IMG/VR virus record: IMGVR_UViG_3300020152_000002
Location: 23,607-87,606 of that record
Source of the DNA: a virus
Reading direction: 5' to 3' (one strand)
DNA: 64,000 bases
Positions within the stretch are counted from its first letter, which is position 1, and every line of letters starts with the position of its first letter. The translations under genes and the position numbers were made by a program. The notes beneath the pieces were generated by a model. That model had not been told where the DNA came from. It searched no databases and saw only the letters and a list, made by a program, of their open reading frames with translations. This document shows positions 8,470 through 17,030 of this stretch, piece by piece.

Positions 8470-8499
8470 GATGCGGCCCTAGTCGTCTAGGGTCGCATC
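8470..8499 (+). terminator. intrinsic terminator after the endolysin gene
   Basis: GATGCGGCCCTAG (8470-8482) pairs with CTAGGGTCGCATC (8487-8499) with one G-T pair and a TCGT tetraloop. The following ACTTCATTC is only moderately T-rich. It probably separates the lysis pair from the scaffold/capsid unit. Confidence 0.6.
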
Positions 8500-8552
8500 A
8501 CTTCATTCACCACCCCCGTTACGCACGGTTCAGATCAGGGTAAGCACTCCCC

Positions 8553-9374
8553 ATGGAAGACTTCTACTTCGAGGACAACGCGGAACTCCCGGAGGCGGAG
8601 TTCGAGAGCAAAGTCCCGGCGGACTTCCGCTTCGCCTACACGAAGGGCGACGGCGGCACCTACAAGCTGAACGACCAATACGCCGCCGCCGCCAAGCTGA
8701 TCGACGGCCGGGGTCGGACGCTCAAGCAGGCGAAGGCCACGAACCAGTCGGTCGGCCTCGAAAGCAAGCAGCGCCGCGAAACCCTCGAAAAGTGGGCCGC
8801 CGAGACCGGCTTCGAGTCGCCGGAAGCGGCGAAGGAAGCCATCGCCGCCATGCAGGAGAAGATCAACTCCAAGTCGGCGATCAAGCCGGAGGAAGTTCGC
8901 GCCGCCATCGAGAAGGAGTTCACCGGCAAGCTCGAAGCGTCCGAGAAGAAGGCGGAAGCCATGTTCTCGACGCTGGAAAAGCACCTGCGCGACAAGGACG
9001 CCCTGTCGGCCATCGCCGAGCACAAGGGCAACGCGAAGCTGCTGATGCCGCTGATCCTCGCGCAGACCAAGGTCGTGCAGGACGAAGACACCGGGGAGTA
9101 TTTCACCGCTGTCCTGAACGCGAAGGGCGAAGTCCGCGCCGGAGCGGACGGCGGCCCGCTGTCCATCAGCAAGCTCGTCGCCGAGATGAAGGAAGACAAG
9201 GACTTGGCGTCCGCCTTCGAGGGCTCGCAGAAGAACGGTGGCGGCACCGATCCGAAGCAGCAGCAACAGCGCGGCCCGCATCAGCCGACCAACCAGCAGC
9301 GTCGGGAAGGCGGCGAAGATCGCGCCCAGCGCGGCATCAGCAAGATCAGCGCGGGGCTCGCGCAACGCCGCTGA
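8553..9374 (+). CDS. capsid scaffolding protein
   Basis: A 273-residue, highly charged, mainly helical protein. It has a short acidic N-terminus, a long Lys/Glu/Ala coiled-coil region (about 60-160) and a Gln/Arg/Gly-rich flexible C-terminus. Its place directly before the major capsid gene is standard for scaffolds, which guide procapsid assembly and then leave. There is no protease gene nearby, so the scaffold may be released intact. The call is by composition and location, not by a diagnostic motif. Confidence 0.75.
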   Translation: MEDFYFEDNAELPEAEFESKVPADFRFAYTKGDGGTYKLNDQYAAAAKLIDGRGRTLKQAKATNQSVGLESKQRRETLEKWAAETGFESPEAAKEAIAAMQEKINSKSAIKPEEVRAAIEKEFTGKLEASEKKAEAMFSTLEKHLRDKDALSAIAEHKGNAKLLMPLILAQTKVVQDEDTGEYFTAVLNAKGEVRAGADGGPLSISKLVAEMKEDKDLASAFEGSQKNGGGTDPKQQQQRGPHQPTNQQRREGGEDRAQRGISKISAGLAQRR

Positions 9375-9439
9375 TCGAGGCTTGACGGCAAAATCGTTAA
9401 CGAGCCGACTTGAAAACGGCCGTTAACCATGACAAGGAT

Positions 9440-9470
9440 CAGGGCGCGCTCACAACGCGCCCTGTTTCGT
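9440..9470 (+). terminator. strong intrinsic terminator between scaffold and capsid genes
   Basis: CAGGGCGCG (9440-9448) pairs perfectly with CGCGCCCTG (9456-9464), with a 7-base loop, followed by TTTCGTTT. It would lower read-through, so the capsid gene probably has its own promoter between here and 9568. Confidence 0.8.
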
Positions 9471-9473
9471 TTC

Positions 9474-9523
9474 CGGGGGGATACCCGGCGCAGGGAGCGG
9501 GACGGCACGGGGGGATACCCGGC
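9474..9523 (+). repeat. 16-bp direct repeat upstream of the capsid gene
   Basis: CGGGGGGATACCCGGC occurs at 9474-9489 and 9508-9523, 34 bases apart (about three helical turns). The motif is itself partly palindromic (CCGGG..CCCGG). Located between a terminator and the capsid start, it could be an operator, activator site or RNA element. Confidence 0.65.
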
Positions 9524-9567
9524 ATGTCCACAAGAGCGGTGAAAACCCCTTTCTGTGGAGACATCCC

Positions 9568-10509
9568 ATGGCGTCCGTGACGCTCGAAGAAGCCGGTAAG
9601 CTGGCGGAAGACCAACTCGTTCAAGGCGTGATCGAGGAAATCATCGACTCGAACCCCATGTTCGAGATTTTCCCGTTCGAGGGCATCGACGGCAACTCGC
9701 TGGCCTTCAACCGCGAGAACACGCTGGGCGACGTGCAGGTGCTCGGCGTCGGCGGCACCATCACCGCCAAGAACCCCGCGACGTTCACCCGCGTCAACGC
9801 CAACCTGACCACGATCCTCGGCGACGCCGAAGTCAACGGCCTCATTCAGGCCACCCGGTCGGGCAACGTGGACCAGAAGGCGCAGCAGATCGCGTCCAAG
9901 GCCAAGTCGGCGGCCCGCAAGTATCAGGACATGATGATCAACGGCACCGGCGTCGGTGACGAGTTCGTCGGCCTGCGCGGTCTGGTCGCCAACAGCCAGA
10001 AGGTCAACGCCAAGACGGCGGGCGACGACACGAACGGCGGCGTCCTGACGTTCGAGCTTCTCGACGAACTGCTGGACATGATCAAGGACAAGGACAGCCG
10101 TCCCGACTTCCTGATGATGTCGGCGCGTGAACGCCGTCGCGTTCAGCAACTCCTGCGCGCCATGGGCGGTGCGTCTCCGGCCGATGTCTACACGATGCCG
10201 TCCGGCGAGCAGATCATCGCCTACAACAACGTCCCCATCTTCATCAACGACTACATCCCGACGAACCTGACGCGCGGCAACCGTTCGGACGCCTCGGTCA
10301 TCTTCGCCGGGACGTGGGACGACGGCTCGCTGACCCACGGCATCTCGGGCCTGACCGCCCGGAACGCGGCGGGCATCAGCATCGTGGAAGTCGGCCAGTC
10401 CGAGACCAAGGACGAGGAAATCACCCGCGTCCGCTGGTATTGCGGGATGGCGAACTTCTCGCAGAAGGGCCTCGCCATGCTGCAATACGTCGTGCCGCCG
10501 ACCAGCTAA
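9568..10509 (+). CDS. major capsid protein
   Basis: Builds the icosahedral shell. The 313-residue sequence has the pattern of HK97-fold capsid proteins without a long N-terminal delta domain. There is an N-terminal helical arm, an extended loop around residues 45-75 (GVGGTITAKNPATFTRV), a long helix near 105-135, the peripheral-domain segment SRPDFLMMSARERRR (~175-190) and a strand-rich axial domain towards YVVPPTS. RBS GGAG precedes ATG 9568. It is flanked by terminators on both sides, as expected for a gene made in large excess. Confidence 0.9.
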   Translation: MASVTLEEAGKLAEDQLVQGVIEEIIDSNPMFEIFPFEGIDGNSLAFNRENTLGDVQVLGVGGTITAKNPATFTRVNANLTTILGDAEVNGLIQATRSGNVDQKAQQIASKAKSAARKYQDMMINGTGVGDEFVGLRGLVANSQKVNAKTAGDDTNGGVLTFELLDELLDMIKDKDSRPDFLMMSARERRRVQQLLRAMGGASPADVYTMPSGEQIIAYNNVPIFINDYIPTNLTRGNRSDASVIFAGTWDDGSLTHGISGLTARNAAGISIVEVGQSETKDEEITRVRWYCGMANFSQKGLAMLQYVVPPTS

Positions 10510-10525
10510 GGCGGCTTGCGCCCAC

Positions 10526-10555
10526 GGCGGGTCTGGCCCTATGGTCAGGCCCGCC
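10526..10555 (+). terminator. hairpin terminator after the capsid gene
   Basis: GGCGGGTCTG (10526-10535) pairs with CAGGCCCGCC (10546-10555), one G-T pair, 10-base loop. The T-rich TTCTTTCG follows only after 9 bases, so termination may be partial. Confidence 0.5.
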
Positions 10556-10619
10556 GCTCGGGCGTTCTTTCGCGTTCGTGTAGGCTTTCAACCAACCCTC
10601 ATTGAGAGAGGCACCAGAG

Positions 10620-11204
10620 ATGGCCCTGTTCAAAGTGGTTCTGCAAAGCGGAGCCTTCACGACGCTGGGCGGCAACAACGCCATGATCGTCGAAGCGGAC
10701 AACGCCGCCGACGCCAAGGCCGCCGCCATGAACTATTCCGGCGACGACGCCGCCCCGTGGGATCAGGCGGTCGCCACCGAGATCACCCCCGACGCCACCT
10801 TCGCCGGGCTCCGGCTCGAAGTCCGCATCACGGCGGATGCGGACAACGGCTTCGACGAAGACGTGGTGATCGACTACACCGTGCCGGAAGGCGCGTCCGC
10901 CGATACCGTCGATGAGATCGGCGCGCTGCTGGTGGCGGAGATGAACGCTCACGCCGATCTGGCGGGCGTCACCTACACGTCGGGCTCCGACACCGTGACC
11001 ATCGTGGAGGCCAACAACGTCGGCCTGTCCGCAATCTCCGCCAAGGTCTACGCGACCGGCGCGGCCGGTGAATACGAAGTCACCGGCATGGCCCCCACGG
11101 TCGGCGCGGTCGGTCTCGACGCCTCGTCGGATCGCACCATCGTCCTGACCCCGCTGGGCAACGGCCGTCCGGTCGTCGTCACCGGCTACAAGACGGGCAT
11201 CTGA
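10620..11204 (+). CDS. capsid-adjacent structural protein sharing a domain with the tail tube
   Basis: A 194-residue, strand-rich, Asp/Ala/Thr/Val-rich protein immediately after the capsid gene, the usual place of a head decoration or head-completion protein. ATG 10620 is preceded by GAGAGAGG. Residues ~62-165 match residues ~179-276 of the tail tube protein (18462-20342). Shared features in order are ADxDNG, a DV..YT segment, LVA..AH, a D...I..A.N.G.S.I segment and TGMAPT. The shared module looks like a small beta domain used in two structural proteins. Exact role unknown; decoration protein is the best guess. Confidence 0.7.
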   Translation: MALFKVVLQSGAFTTLGGNNAMIVEADNAADAKAAAMNYSGDDAAPWDQAVATEITPDATFAGLRLEVRITADADNGFDEDVVIDYTVPEGASADTVDEIGALLVAEMNAHADLAGVTYTSGSDTVTIVEANNVGLSAISAKVYATGAAGEYEVTGMAPTVGAVGLDASSDRTIVLTPLGNGRPVVVTGYKTGI

Positions 11205-11212
11205 TACTGCCC

Positions 11213-11860
11213 ATGAAAGCCGAGAACCAATCCATGCTGATCGCGGAAGCGCAAGGTCAGCAGACAATCCAAGCCCTGTTCATGCAGACCGGGCCGAAGG
11301 AACAGGGCGTCATTCTCAACTGCCAGTTCGAGCGCGACCCGGAAGACGGCAAGCTCTACTACGTCTTCACCGGGACGGCCGATCACTACATGCAGTTCCG
11401 GTCGCTGATGGCCGACTACGCCGTCCGGCCGGTCCACGAGATCGAGGGCCACCGCCTGAACCCGAAGACGCACGAGGCCGCCGCCCAAGAAGCGGGCGAG
11501 GCCGCGCCGGTCGTGGACACCGCCCCGGCGGAGTCGAAGTCGGCGGCCGACACGGGCGACAACCCGCCGGAGCTTTCCGCCACCGAAGGCGAGATCGTCC
11601 GGCCCGAAGGAGACGCCGATGTCGCATCGGTTCACAGTCCCGGCCAACCTGCCGACAGCGGGCAATCCTCGCCCGCTCCGGGTGGTGAAGCCAGCGGGGC
11701 CAGCGCCGGGGATCACGCTGATGACCGGAGCGGACATGCTGGGGAACCCGGAGCTTCGGATCGGGGTGCCGGGGGAGAAGCCGCCGCCGCGAACGGTGCT
11801 GGCACCGTCAGCGGAGAAGTGAAGCCGGGCTCGGCGAGCGATCCGTTCGCTGACCTTTAA
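11213..11860 (+). CDS. hypothetical head-region protein with disordered C-terminus (215 aa)
   Basis: Residues 1-~85 form a small folded domain (QQTIQALFMQTG..YYVFTGTADHY). The remaining ~130 residues are Gly/Ala/Ser/Pro/Glu/Asp-rich and probably unstructured, ending in SDPFADL. The ATG at 11213 has no strong ribosome binding site and lies 8 bases after the previous stop. The architecture (small N-terminal domain plus acidic low-complexity tail) resembles the product of 6905-7588. Function not recognised. Confidence 0.65.
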   Translation: MKAENQSMLIAEAQGQQTIQALFMQTGPKEQGVILNCQFERDPEDGKLYYVFTGTADHYMQFRSLMADYAVRPVHEIEGHRLNPKTHEAAAQEAGEAAPVVDTAPAESKSAADTGDNPPELSATEGEIVRPEGDADVASVHSPGQPADSGQSSPAPGGEASGASAGDHADDRSGHAGEPGASDRGAGGEAAAANGAGTVSGEVKPGSASDPFADL

Positions 11861-11890
11861 CGCAGTCCTGAACACAGAGGGAGAAGGCCG

Positions 11891-12307
11891 ATGGCCTCGC
11901 TGATCTACAACAAGGCCATCGACGCGCTGGTTCGCGCAGGCATCAACTTCGCGTCGGACACCTTCAAGGTGATGCTGGTCACGTCCAGCTACACGCCGAA
12001 CAAGGACACCCACGAGGATCGCGCCGACGTGACCAACGAAGTCACCGGCACCGGCTACACCGCCGGGGGCGTCGCCACGACTCCGACGATCACGCTGGAC
12101 ACGACCAACGACCGGGTGGACATCACCTTCTCGAACGTCTCGTGGGCCTCGGCGACCATCACCGCTCGGGCGGCCGTGATCTACAAGTCCACGGGCACCG
12201 CCGCGAACGACACCCTGATCGCCTATGTGGACTTCGGCAGCGACGTGTCCTCGACCAACGCCGCCTTCGCCGTCACCTTCTCGTCGGCGCTGCGGTTCCA
12301 GAACTGA
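11891..12307 (+). CDS. phage structural protein, small beta-rich (138 aa)
   Basis: The sequence follows a pattern often seen in phage virion proteins of this size: DTFKVMLVTSSYTPNKDTHE near residues 22-42, then GTGYTAGG, ITARAAVIYK and LIAYVDFGSDVSS. It is beta-rich and soluble. The family is usually annotated as a minor head or fibre-associated structural protein without proven function. AGGGAGAAGG precedes the ATG. It sits before the giant glycine-rich protein and may be its capsid-attachment partner; that is inference. Confidence 0.7.
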   Translation: MASLIYNKAIDALVRAGINFASDTFKVMLVTSSYTPNKDTHEDRADVTNEVTGTGYTAGGVATTPTITLDTTNDRVDITFSNVSWASATITARAAVIYKSTGTAANDTLIAYVDFGSDVSSTNAAFAVTFSSALRFQN

Positions 12308-12340
12308 TCTAGCTTTCTCGGTTCCGGCCGGGATACGATG

Positions 12341-12379
12341 AAGGCGGGTAGGCTCCAATCGGGCTTGCCCGCCTTTTTC
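12341..12379 (+). terminator. intrinsic terminator with nested CUUG hairpin
   Basis: AAGGCGGG (12341-12348) pairs with CCCGCCTT (12368-12375), followed by TTTTT. Inside the loop GGGCTTGCCC (12361-12370) can form an alternative short CUUG-tetraloop hairpin that uses the same CCC. Confidence 0.75.
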
Positions 12380-12407
12380 ATTCACGCATCAGCATAGGGA
12401 GAGCATC

Positions 12408-15400
12408 ATGGCGGACTTGCCTGACGGCGATACGACGCTCTCCTATACCGGCTCGGCAGTCGAATACGACATCACCGAAGACGGCTTCATTCATTTCAAG
12501 CTGTGGGGCGGCGCTGGCGCAGGCGGCGGGTTTTTTAGCGCCACCAGTGCGAACGCCTCGAAGGGCGGAGGCGGCGGGTTTGTCAGAGGCAAGCTCGAAG
12601 TCCAAGCTGGCGATGTCGTCAAAATCGAAGTCGGGCAAGGCGGTCAAAAAGGCAACGGCAACGCGCAGGCATTCGGCAGCGTCAACGGCGACGCGGGCTT
12701 GGGTGGTTGGCCGGATGGCGGCAATGGTGGCAGCAACCCCTACTCCGTAAATGGCGGTGGCGGCGGATCGACCCGCCTCTACATCAACAACGTCCTGATG
12801 GCGGCCGCAGGTGGCGGTGGCGGATCGGGCGGGGTGGATGGTCGCGGTCCCGGCGCGGGCGGCGGCCTCAACGGCGCTGATGGTCAAGACCCTACAAACA
12901 CCGGCTGCGGCACGGGTGGCTCGCAGTTGGCGGGCGGCGTCAATGGTTTCGCTCCGGCGACCACGAACTATCATGGCGCGTCGCTTGACGGAGGCAACGG
13001 CTGGCCCTCTGGCGTGTCGTCGATCTCGACCAGCAGCGACGCAACCGGCGGCGGTGGTGGGGGCGGCTATTATGGCGGTGGTGGCGGCGGCCGTGCCGGG
13101 GGATATTGTTCGAGCGGCGGTGGCGGCTCTAGCTACGCGGACGCTTCGGCTACGGACGTTGTTCACGAGCAAGGATCGCTGCACCTAGCGGGAGGCAATA
13201 CCGACCCGGACTATGCAGCCGGGATCGGTGTCGGCGGCACGACATCGACGGTAACAACGTCGATCACGGCAGGCGGCAACGGTCGCGCTGTCCTTGAGTT
13301 CGCCAAGCCGCTCGACGTTTCAGAGCCGGTAGTGATTGGCTACTCGGGCGCTGCCGAAGTTTACGAAGTCCTCGAAGACGGCTTCCTTGAGATCAAGTCG
13401 TGGGGCGCTGGCGGCGGTGGCGGTATCGTTCACAGCAGCATTCAGACGACGGGCTATCGCACGGGCGGCGGCGGGTATGCGCGCGGCGTCCTGCCGGTGT
13501 CGGCAGGCGACATCATCCGCGTCGAAGTCGGGCAAGGTGGACGCCGCGCCGAGAGTGAGACGACAGGATCGGCAGGCGGTTGGCCGGATGGCGGGCGAGG
13601 CACCCAAGGCGCGTCTGGCGCTGGCGGGAACTTCTACCGTGGCGGCGGTGGCGGGGGCTCGTCGCGGGTCTACCTGAACGACGTGCTGATCCTCGTCGCT
13701 GGGGCCTCCGGGGGCGGCTGCCGGGGCTATGGCGGCGCTGGTGGGGGTGAGACTGGCGGGACGGCCTTCGGCGGGGCCACAGGCGGCTCCCAGTCGGCCG
13801 GGGGATCGGTCGGCGGGGCCTTCCTGCGCGGCGCTGACGCTCCGATTGCGCCGACGACCGGGGCAAGCTCGGGCGGCGGTGGGGGCGGCTACTATGGCGG
13901 CGGCTACGACGGTGACGATACGAACGTCAACGGTGGCGGTGGCGGGTCCAGCTATCGCAACACTTCGGTCGCTGCCTTCGGCGAAGTGGCCCAAGGCACG
14001 AATGGTAGCGCAGGCACGGCCGCGAAGACGGATGACCCGGATTACGTCGCCAACGCCGGTCGCGGTGGTCAGACCTATGCGGGTCCGGCGACAACGACGC
14101 ACGGTGATAACGGCCTTGTCGTCATCCGTGGAAACGACGGTGCAGACTATGCGCTCGTTCAGGAAGAACAGACTGGCATCGCCGCCACGGGAGCCTCGCA
14201 AGAGTGGGTGATCCCCGCGAATGGCGTGTTCAAGGCGGACATGTGGGGCGCAGGCGGTGGCGGAGCTTACTCCGGCCTCGTCGGGGGTCCATATCCACCC
14301 GGCGGCGCAGGCGGTCATACCTACGTCGAAGTGCCGGTGCTCGAAGGCGACGTGTTGCGCGTCGATGTCGGCAAGGGCGGTCTGCGCGGTCGCCAGCCGA
14401 ACAATCCAGCGGGAGGCGGTTGGCCGGATGGCGGCAGCGCCGGGAGCAACACGAGCAGTTCGTCCGCCTGCGGATCGGGCGGTGGTTCGACGCGCATCTT
14501 CGTCAATGACATCCTCGTCGCTGTCGCTGGCGGCGGTGGAGGCGGCGGCATTCCGGGTCGCGGCGCGACGCCGGGCGCAGGTGGCGGCGAGAGCGGCACA
14601 ACGTCAGTCGATAGTTCGTCGGCCGTCAATGCGGCCACGGGCGGATCGCAGTCTGCCGGGGGCGTCAATGTCTCCTACCCGACCGACGCGGGTTATCAGG
14701 GCGGATACCTTCAAGGCGGCAACGGTCGTCCGGCCGGGATCGCGGTCGGCACCGAAGACAGCCGTAACGCGGCGGGAGGCGGCGGAGGCTACTATGGGGG
14801 TGGCGGTGCTGGCCTGACCGGCAGCTACTTCCGCGCTGGCGGTGGCGGCTCGGGCTATGTTCAAGACGGGCTTGCCGGGGAAACGACGGCAGGCTCGGCG
14901 GGAGTTCCGCCAGAGACCAGCAACCCGAACTACCCCGGCGGCAACGTCGGTTACGGAGGCAACGGCACTGGCTCGCTGGGCACTGTCCAGAACGGCTACG
15001 ACGGGTTTGTCAGCTACTACTATGAACCGCTGTCCTACGTCGTTGGCGAGATCGGCACGGTCACGCGCAGCGGCGTCATCGACGCCACGGTTACAGGCGC
15101 GGTGGACAAGTCCGCCGACATCGGCACGGTGGCGATCTCTGCAATCACCGGGATCGGTGATGGCGGAACGGTCGTCAACGCGCTGCTGGGGCCTATCGAA
15201 GTCGCCATCACCGCGCCTATCGGTGTCGGCCGAGTGCAGAACGGGTGGGAAGGAGACTTGCCCGGCCCGGTGACGATCACGGCCCCCTCCGCCATCGCCG
15301 ATACGGCCGTGTATGCGATTGGCGGAATCGGCACCATCACGATCCTGTCCCTGATCGAAGGCGCTCCCGAACAGGAAGCCAACGTCGTCCTTGATCTCGT

Positions 15401-16655
15401 CTTCGAGTTCGACGGCGGGGTGGAGATCACGACGGAACTGGAAGCGTCGGCGACGGGGCTGGCGGCGCTCGACGGCAGCTTTGGCGATGCCGTTGTCATC
15501 GCGCCGGTCAACGGCTTCTATTCGTCGGAAGACCAAGACACCGAAGTCGAGTTCGGCGGTGAGATCGTCGTCGTGCCGCTGGAAGGCTACGCGGCGCAAG
15601 CCATCGTCGAGCCCGAGCTTCCCCACGCCTTCACCACCGAGAGCCTGCTTGAGGCGTCGGCGACCGGCGCGGCTGCGATCTCGGCGCGCATCAGCTTCAT
15701 CCCGGAGAACGGGCAAGGCGGGGGCGTCGGGATCGGCAAGATCGAAGCGACGCCTTCGACGCCGGACATGGAGACCAGCGGAGATGTCGGTCGTGTCTCT
15801 ATCGACCCGATCCTCGGCGTTGGTCTGTCCGGCGACGACGTGGTGCTGGCGGTCGGTATCATGCCGGATCGCGTGTCGCTAGAATGGACGAACACGAACG
15901 ACAATCAGGCAACCGGGCAGGGGGCGGCTTTCGCTGTCCTGAACGCTGGCGGAAGCTCGAACCCGGCTGACAACTATCTGTTCCGCGTCTGGCGAAACAC
16001 GAACATCGACGGGTCTGCGGTCGGCGCAGCAGATGTCACCGCCGACATCACCGCGACTGTCACCTTCGCGTCGCCTCAAGGCGTCACGGTTCGCGGGCAG
16101 AGCATCCTTGCCCCCATCGGAACGATCTTCGTTCGTCGGACCCTTGGCGGAGCCGGTGATGACCCGGCATTCGAGGGCGACGCGCTGGCGGGTGCTGATC
16201 TGGTTGACATGCCGGTCATCATCACGCCGCCGGAGAGCGAATACGGCGTCGAAGGCGAGGCGACCGGGCAAGGCCAACTGACCATCGTGATCCTGCCGCC
16301 GGAGGGCTCGGCGGACGTGGGGCAGGAGATCGGCTTCGATCTGCCCGGCCCCATCGTCCTGACGGCCCCGGAGGGCGCTGGCTGGACCGTGGACGCCGAG
16401 TCCACCGCCGAAGCGGACCTGACGGCCGTCGTGACCCTGCTGCCGCCCGAGGCGCAGCCCACGATCAGCCTGACGGTCGCCCTGCCCGGCCCCGTGGCCG
16501 TTTCCCCGGTGACGACGGCCTTCCGGGTGATCGCTACGGCCGGGACGGCGTTGTTCGTTCGGCAGGTGAGCGGCGAGGCCGTTTTCCGCCGAGTTGAAAA
16601 CGCAGTCGCGGTCGTAGAGGATAGGATCGAAAGAACTGCCGTCATCCGGGGCTGA
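12408..16655 (+). CDS. giant glycine-rich repeat protein, probable head or tail fibre (1415 aa)
   Basis: Residues 1-~865 consist of three tandem copies (~1-305, 306-590, 591-865) of a glycine-rich domain like Pfam Gly_rich_2. Each copy has a DGFxxxKxWGAGGGG-type opening, a GDVxxxEVGQGG segment, GGWPDGG, a GGGSTRxxxNDxL segment, GGSQxAGG and a GGGGGYYGGG core. Residues ~866-1415 switch to a strand-rich series of short beta repeats (IGTVxISA.., LPGPVxITAP..). Polyglycine-helix domains of this kind occur in phage adhesins and fibres that bind the host surface. Position between capsid-adjacent genes and head-tail connectors suggests a head fibre or decoration, though tail attachment is possible. 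GGGAGAG precedes ATG 12408. Confidence 0.75.
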   Translation: MADLPDGDTTLSYTGSAVEYDITEDGFIHFKLWGGAGAGGGFFSATSANASKGGGGGFVRGKLEVQAGDVVKIEVGQGGQKGNGNAQAFGSVNGDAGLGGWPDGGNGGSNPYSVNGGGGGSTRLYINNVLMAAAGGGGGSGGVDGRGPGAGGGLNGADGQDPTNTGCGTGGSQLAGGVNGFAPATTNYHGASLDGGNGWPSGVSSISTSSDATGGGGGGGYYGGGGGGRAGGYCSSGGGGSSYADASATDVVHEQGSLHLAGGNTDPDYAAGIGVGGTTSTVTTSITAGGNGRAVLEFAKPLDVSEPVVIGYSGAAEVYEVLEDGFLEIKSWGAGGGGGIVHSSIQTTGYRTGGGGYARGVLPVSAGDIIRVEVGQGGRRAESETTGSAGGWPDGGRGTQGASGAGGNFYRGGGGGGSSRVYLNDVLILVAGASGGGCRGYGGAGGGETGGTAFGGATGGSQSAGGSVGGAFLRGADAPIAPTTGASSGGGGGGYYGGGYDGDDTNVNGGGGGSSYRNTSVAAFGEVAQGTNGSAGTAAKTDDPDYVANAGRGGQTYAGPATTTHGDNGLVVIRGNDGADYALVQEEQTGIAATGASQEWVIPANGVFKADMWGAGGGGAYSGLVGGPYPPGGAGGHTYVEVPVLEGDVLRVDVGKGGLRGRQPNNPAGGGWPDGGSAGSNTSSSSACGSGGGSTRIFVNDILVAVAGGGGGGGIPGRGATPGAGGGESGTTSVDSSSAVNAATGGSQSAGGVNVSYPTDAGYQGGYLQGGNGRPAGIAVGTEDSRNAAGGGGGYYGGGGAGLTGSYFRAGGGGSGYVQDGLAGETTAGSAGVPPETSNPNYPGGNVGYGGNGTGSLGTVQNGYDGFVSYYYEPLSYVVGEIGTVTRSGVIDATVTGAVDKSADIGTVAISAITGIGDGGTVVNALLGPIEVAITAPIGVGRVQNGWEGDLPGPVTITAPSAIADTAVYAIGGIGTITILSLIEGAPEQEANVVLDLVFEFDGGVEITTELEASATGLAALDGSFGDAVVIAPVNGFYSSEDQDTEVEFGGEIVVVPLEGYAAQAIVEPELPHAFTTESLLEASATGAAAISARISFIPENGQGGGVGIGKIEATPSTPDMETSGDVGRVSIDPILGVGLSGDDVVLAVGIMPDRVSLEWTNTNDNQATGQGAAFAVLNAGGSSNPADNYLFRVWRNTNIDGSAVGAADVTADITATVTFASPQGVTVRGQSILAPIGTIFVRRTLGGAGDDPAFEGDALAGADLVDMPVIITPPESEYGVEGEATGQGQLTIVILPPEGSADVGQEIGFDLPGPIVLTAPEGAGWTVDAESTAEADLTAVVTLLPPEAQPTISLTVALPGPVAVSPVTTAFRVIATAGTALFVRQVSGEAVFRRVENAVAVVEDRIERTAVIRG

Positions 16656-16658
16656 TCC

Positions 16659-17030
16659 GTGGCTGATCTCACCAGCGTTCCTACTCAAATCGACTTCACG
16701 ATGCCGTCCGGCGACAGCCGCACGATCAAGGTCAAGTGCATCGGTTCGGATAAGTCGCCGTTCTCGTTGGCGGAAGCCAATCAGATCAGGTGGCAGATCG
16801 CGCGCTCGGTGCGCGGTCCTGCGATGCTGTCGAAAGACCTGTCCGAAGGCGTCGAGATCGTGCAGGATGGCGACGACTGGTATATTCAGGTGGAGATCGA
16901 CCCGGCTGACACCGAAGGCATGAAGGGCGACTACTATCACGAGTGCGAAGTGCGTTTCACGGATGGCGCAGTTCTCACTCCATTCGCGGGCGTCGTGACG
17001 GTCGTGGAAGACTTGGTGAGGGACACCTAA
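16659..17030 (+). CDS. small beta-rich structural protein, BppU-N-like (123 aa)
   Basis: A 123-residue protein starting at GTG 16659, 3 bases after the giant gene. The pattern (PTQIDFTMPSGDSRTIKVKC, then IRWQIAR.., a GDDWYIQVEIDPADTEGMKGDYYHE stretch) resembles the immunoglobulin-like N-terminal domain found in baseplate/fibre proteins (BppU_N). It may join the glycine-rich fibre to the particle. The TAATG overlap with the next gene implies coupling. Family assignment is tentative. Confidence 0.6.
   Translation: MADLTSVPTQIDFTMPSGDSRTIKVKCIGSDKSPFSLAEANQIRWQIARSVRGPAMLSKDLSEGVEIVQDGDDWYIQVEIDPADTEGMKGDYYHECEVRFTDGAVLTPFAGVVTVVEDLVRDT

Noticed and set aside
9395-9428. GTTAACG..CGTTAAC inverted repeat before the capsid terminator as an operator
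   Set aside because: Only 7 bases per arm with a long gap and no conserved copy elsewhere; noted but too weak to annotate.
12343-12356. GTAGGCT motif seen near several gene starts (5334, 10581, 12347, 21376) as a common promoter box
   Set aside because: Copies at 12347 lie inside a terminator hairpin and at 21376 inside a gene, and no shared -35 is seen, so it is probably chance; only the 5311-5340 copy is kept as a weak candidate.
12780-14870. Repetitive GGTGGCGG stretches that could look like a CRISPR array or satellite
   Set aside because: Spacing is irregular and the repeats are in frame glycine codons of one large protein; there are no unique spacers of constant length and no cas genes.
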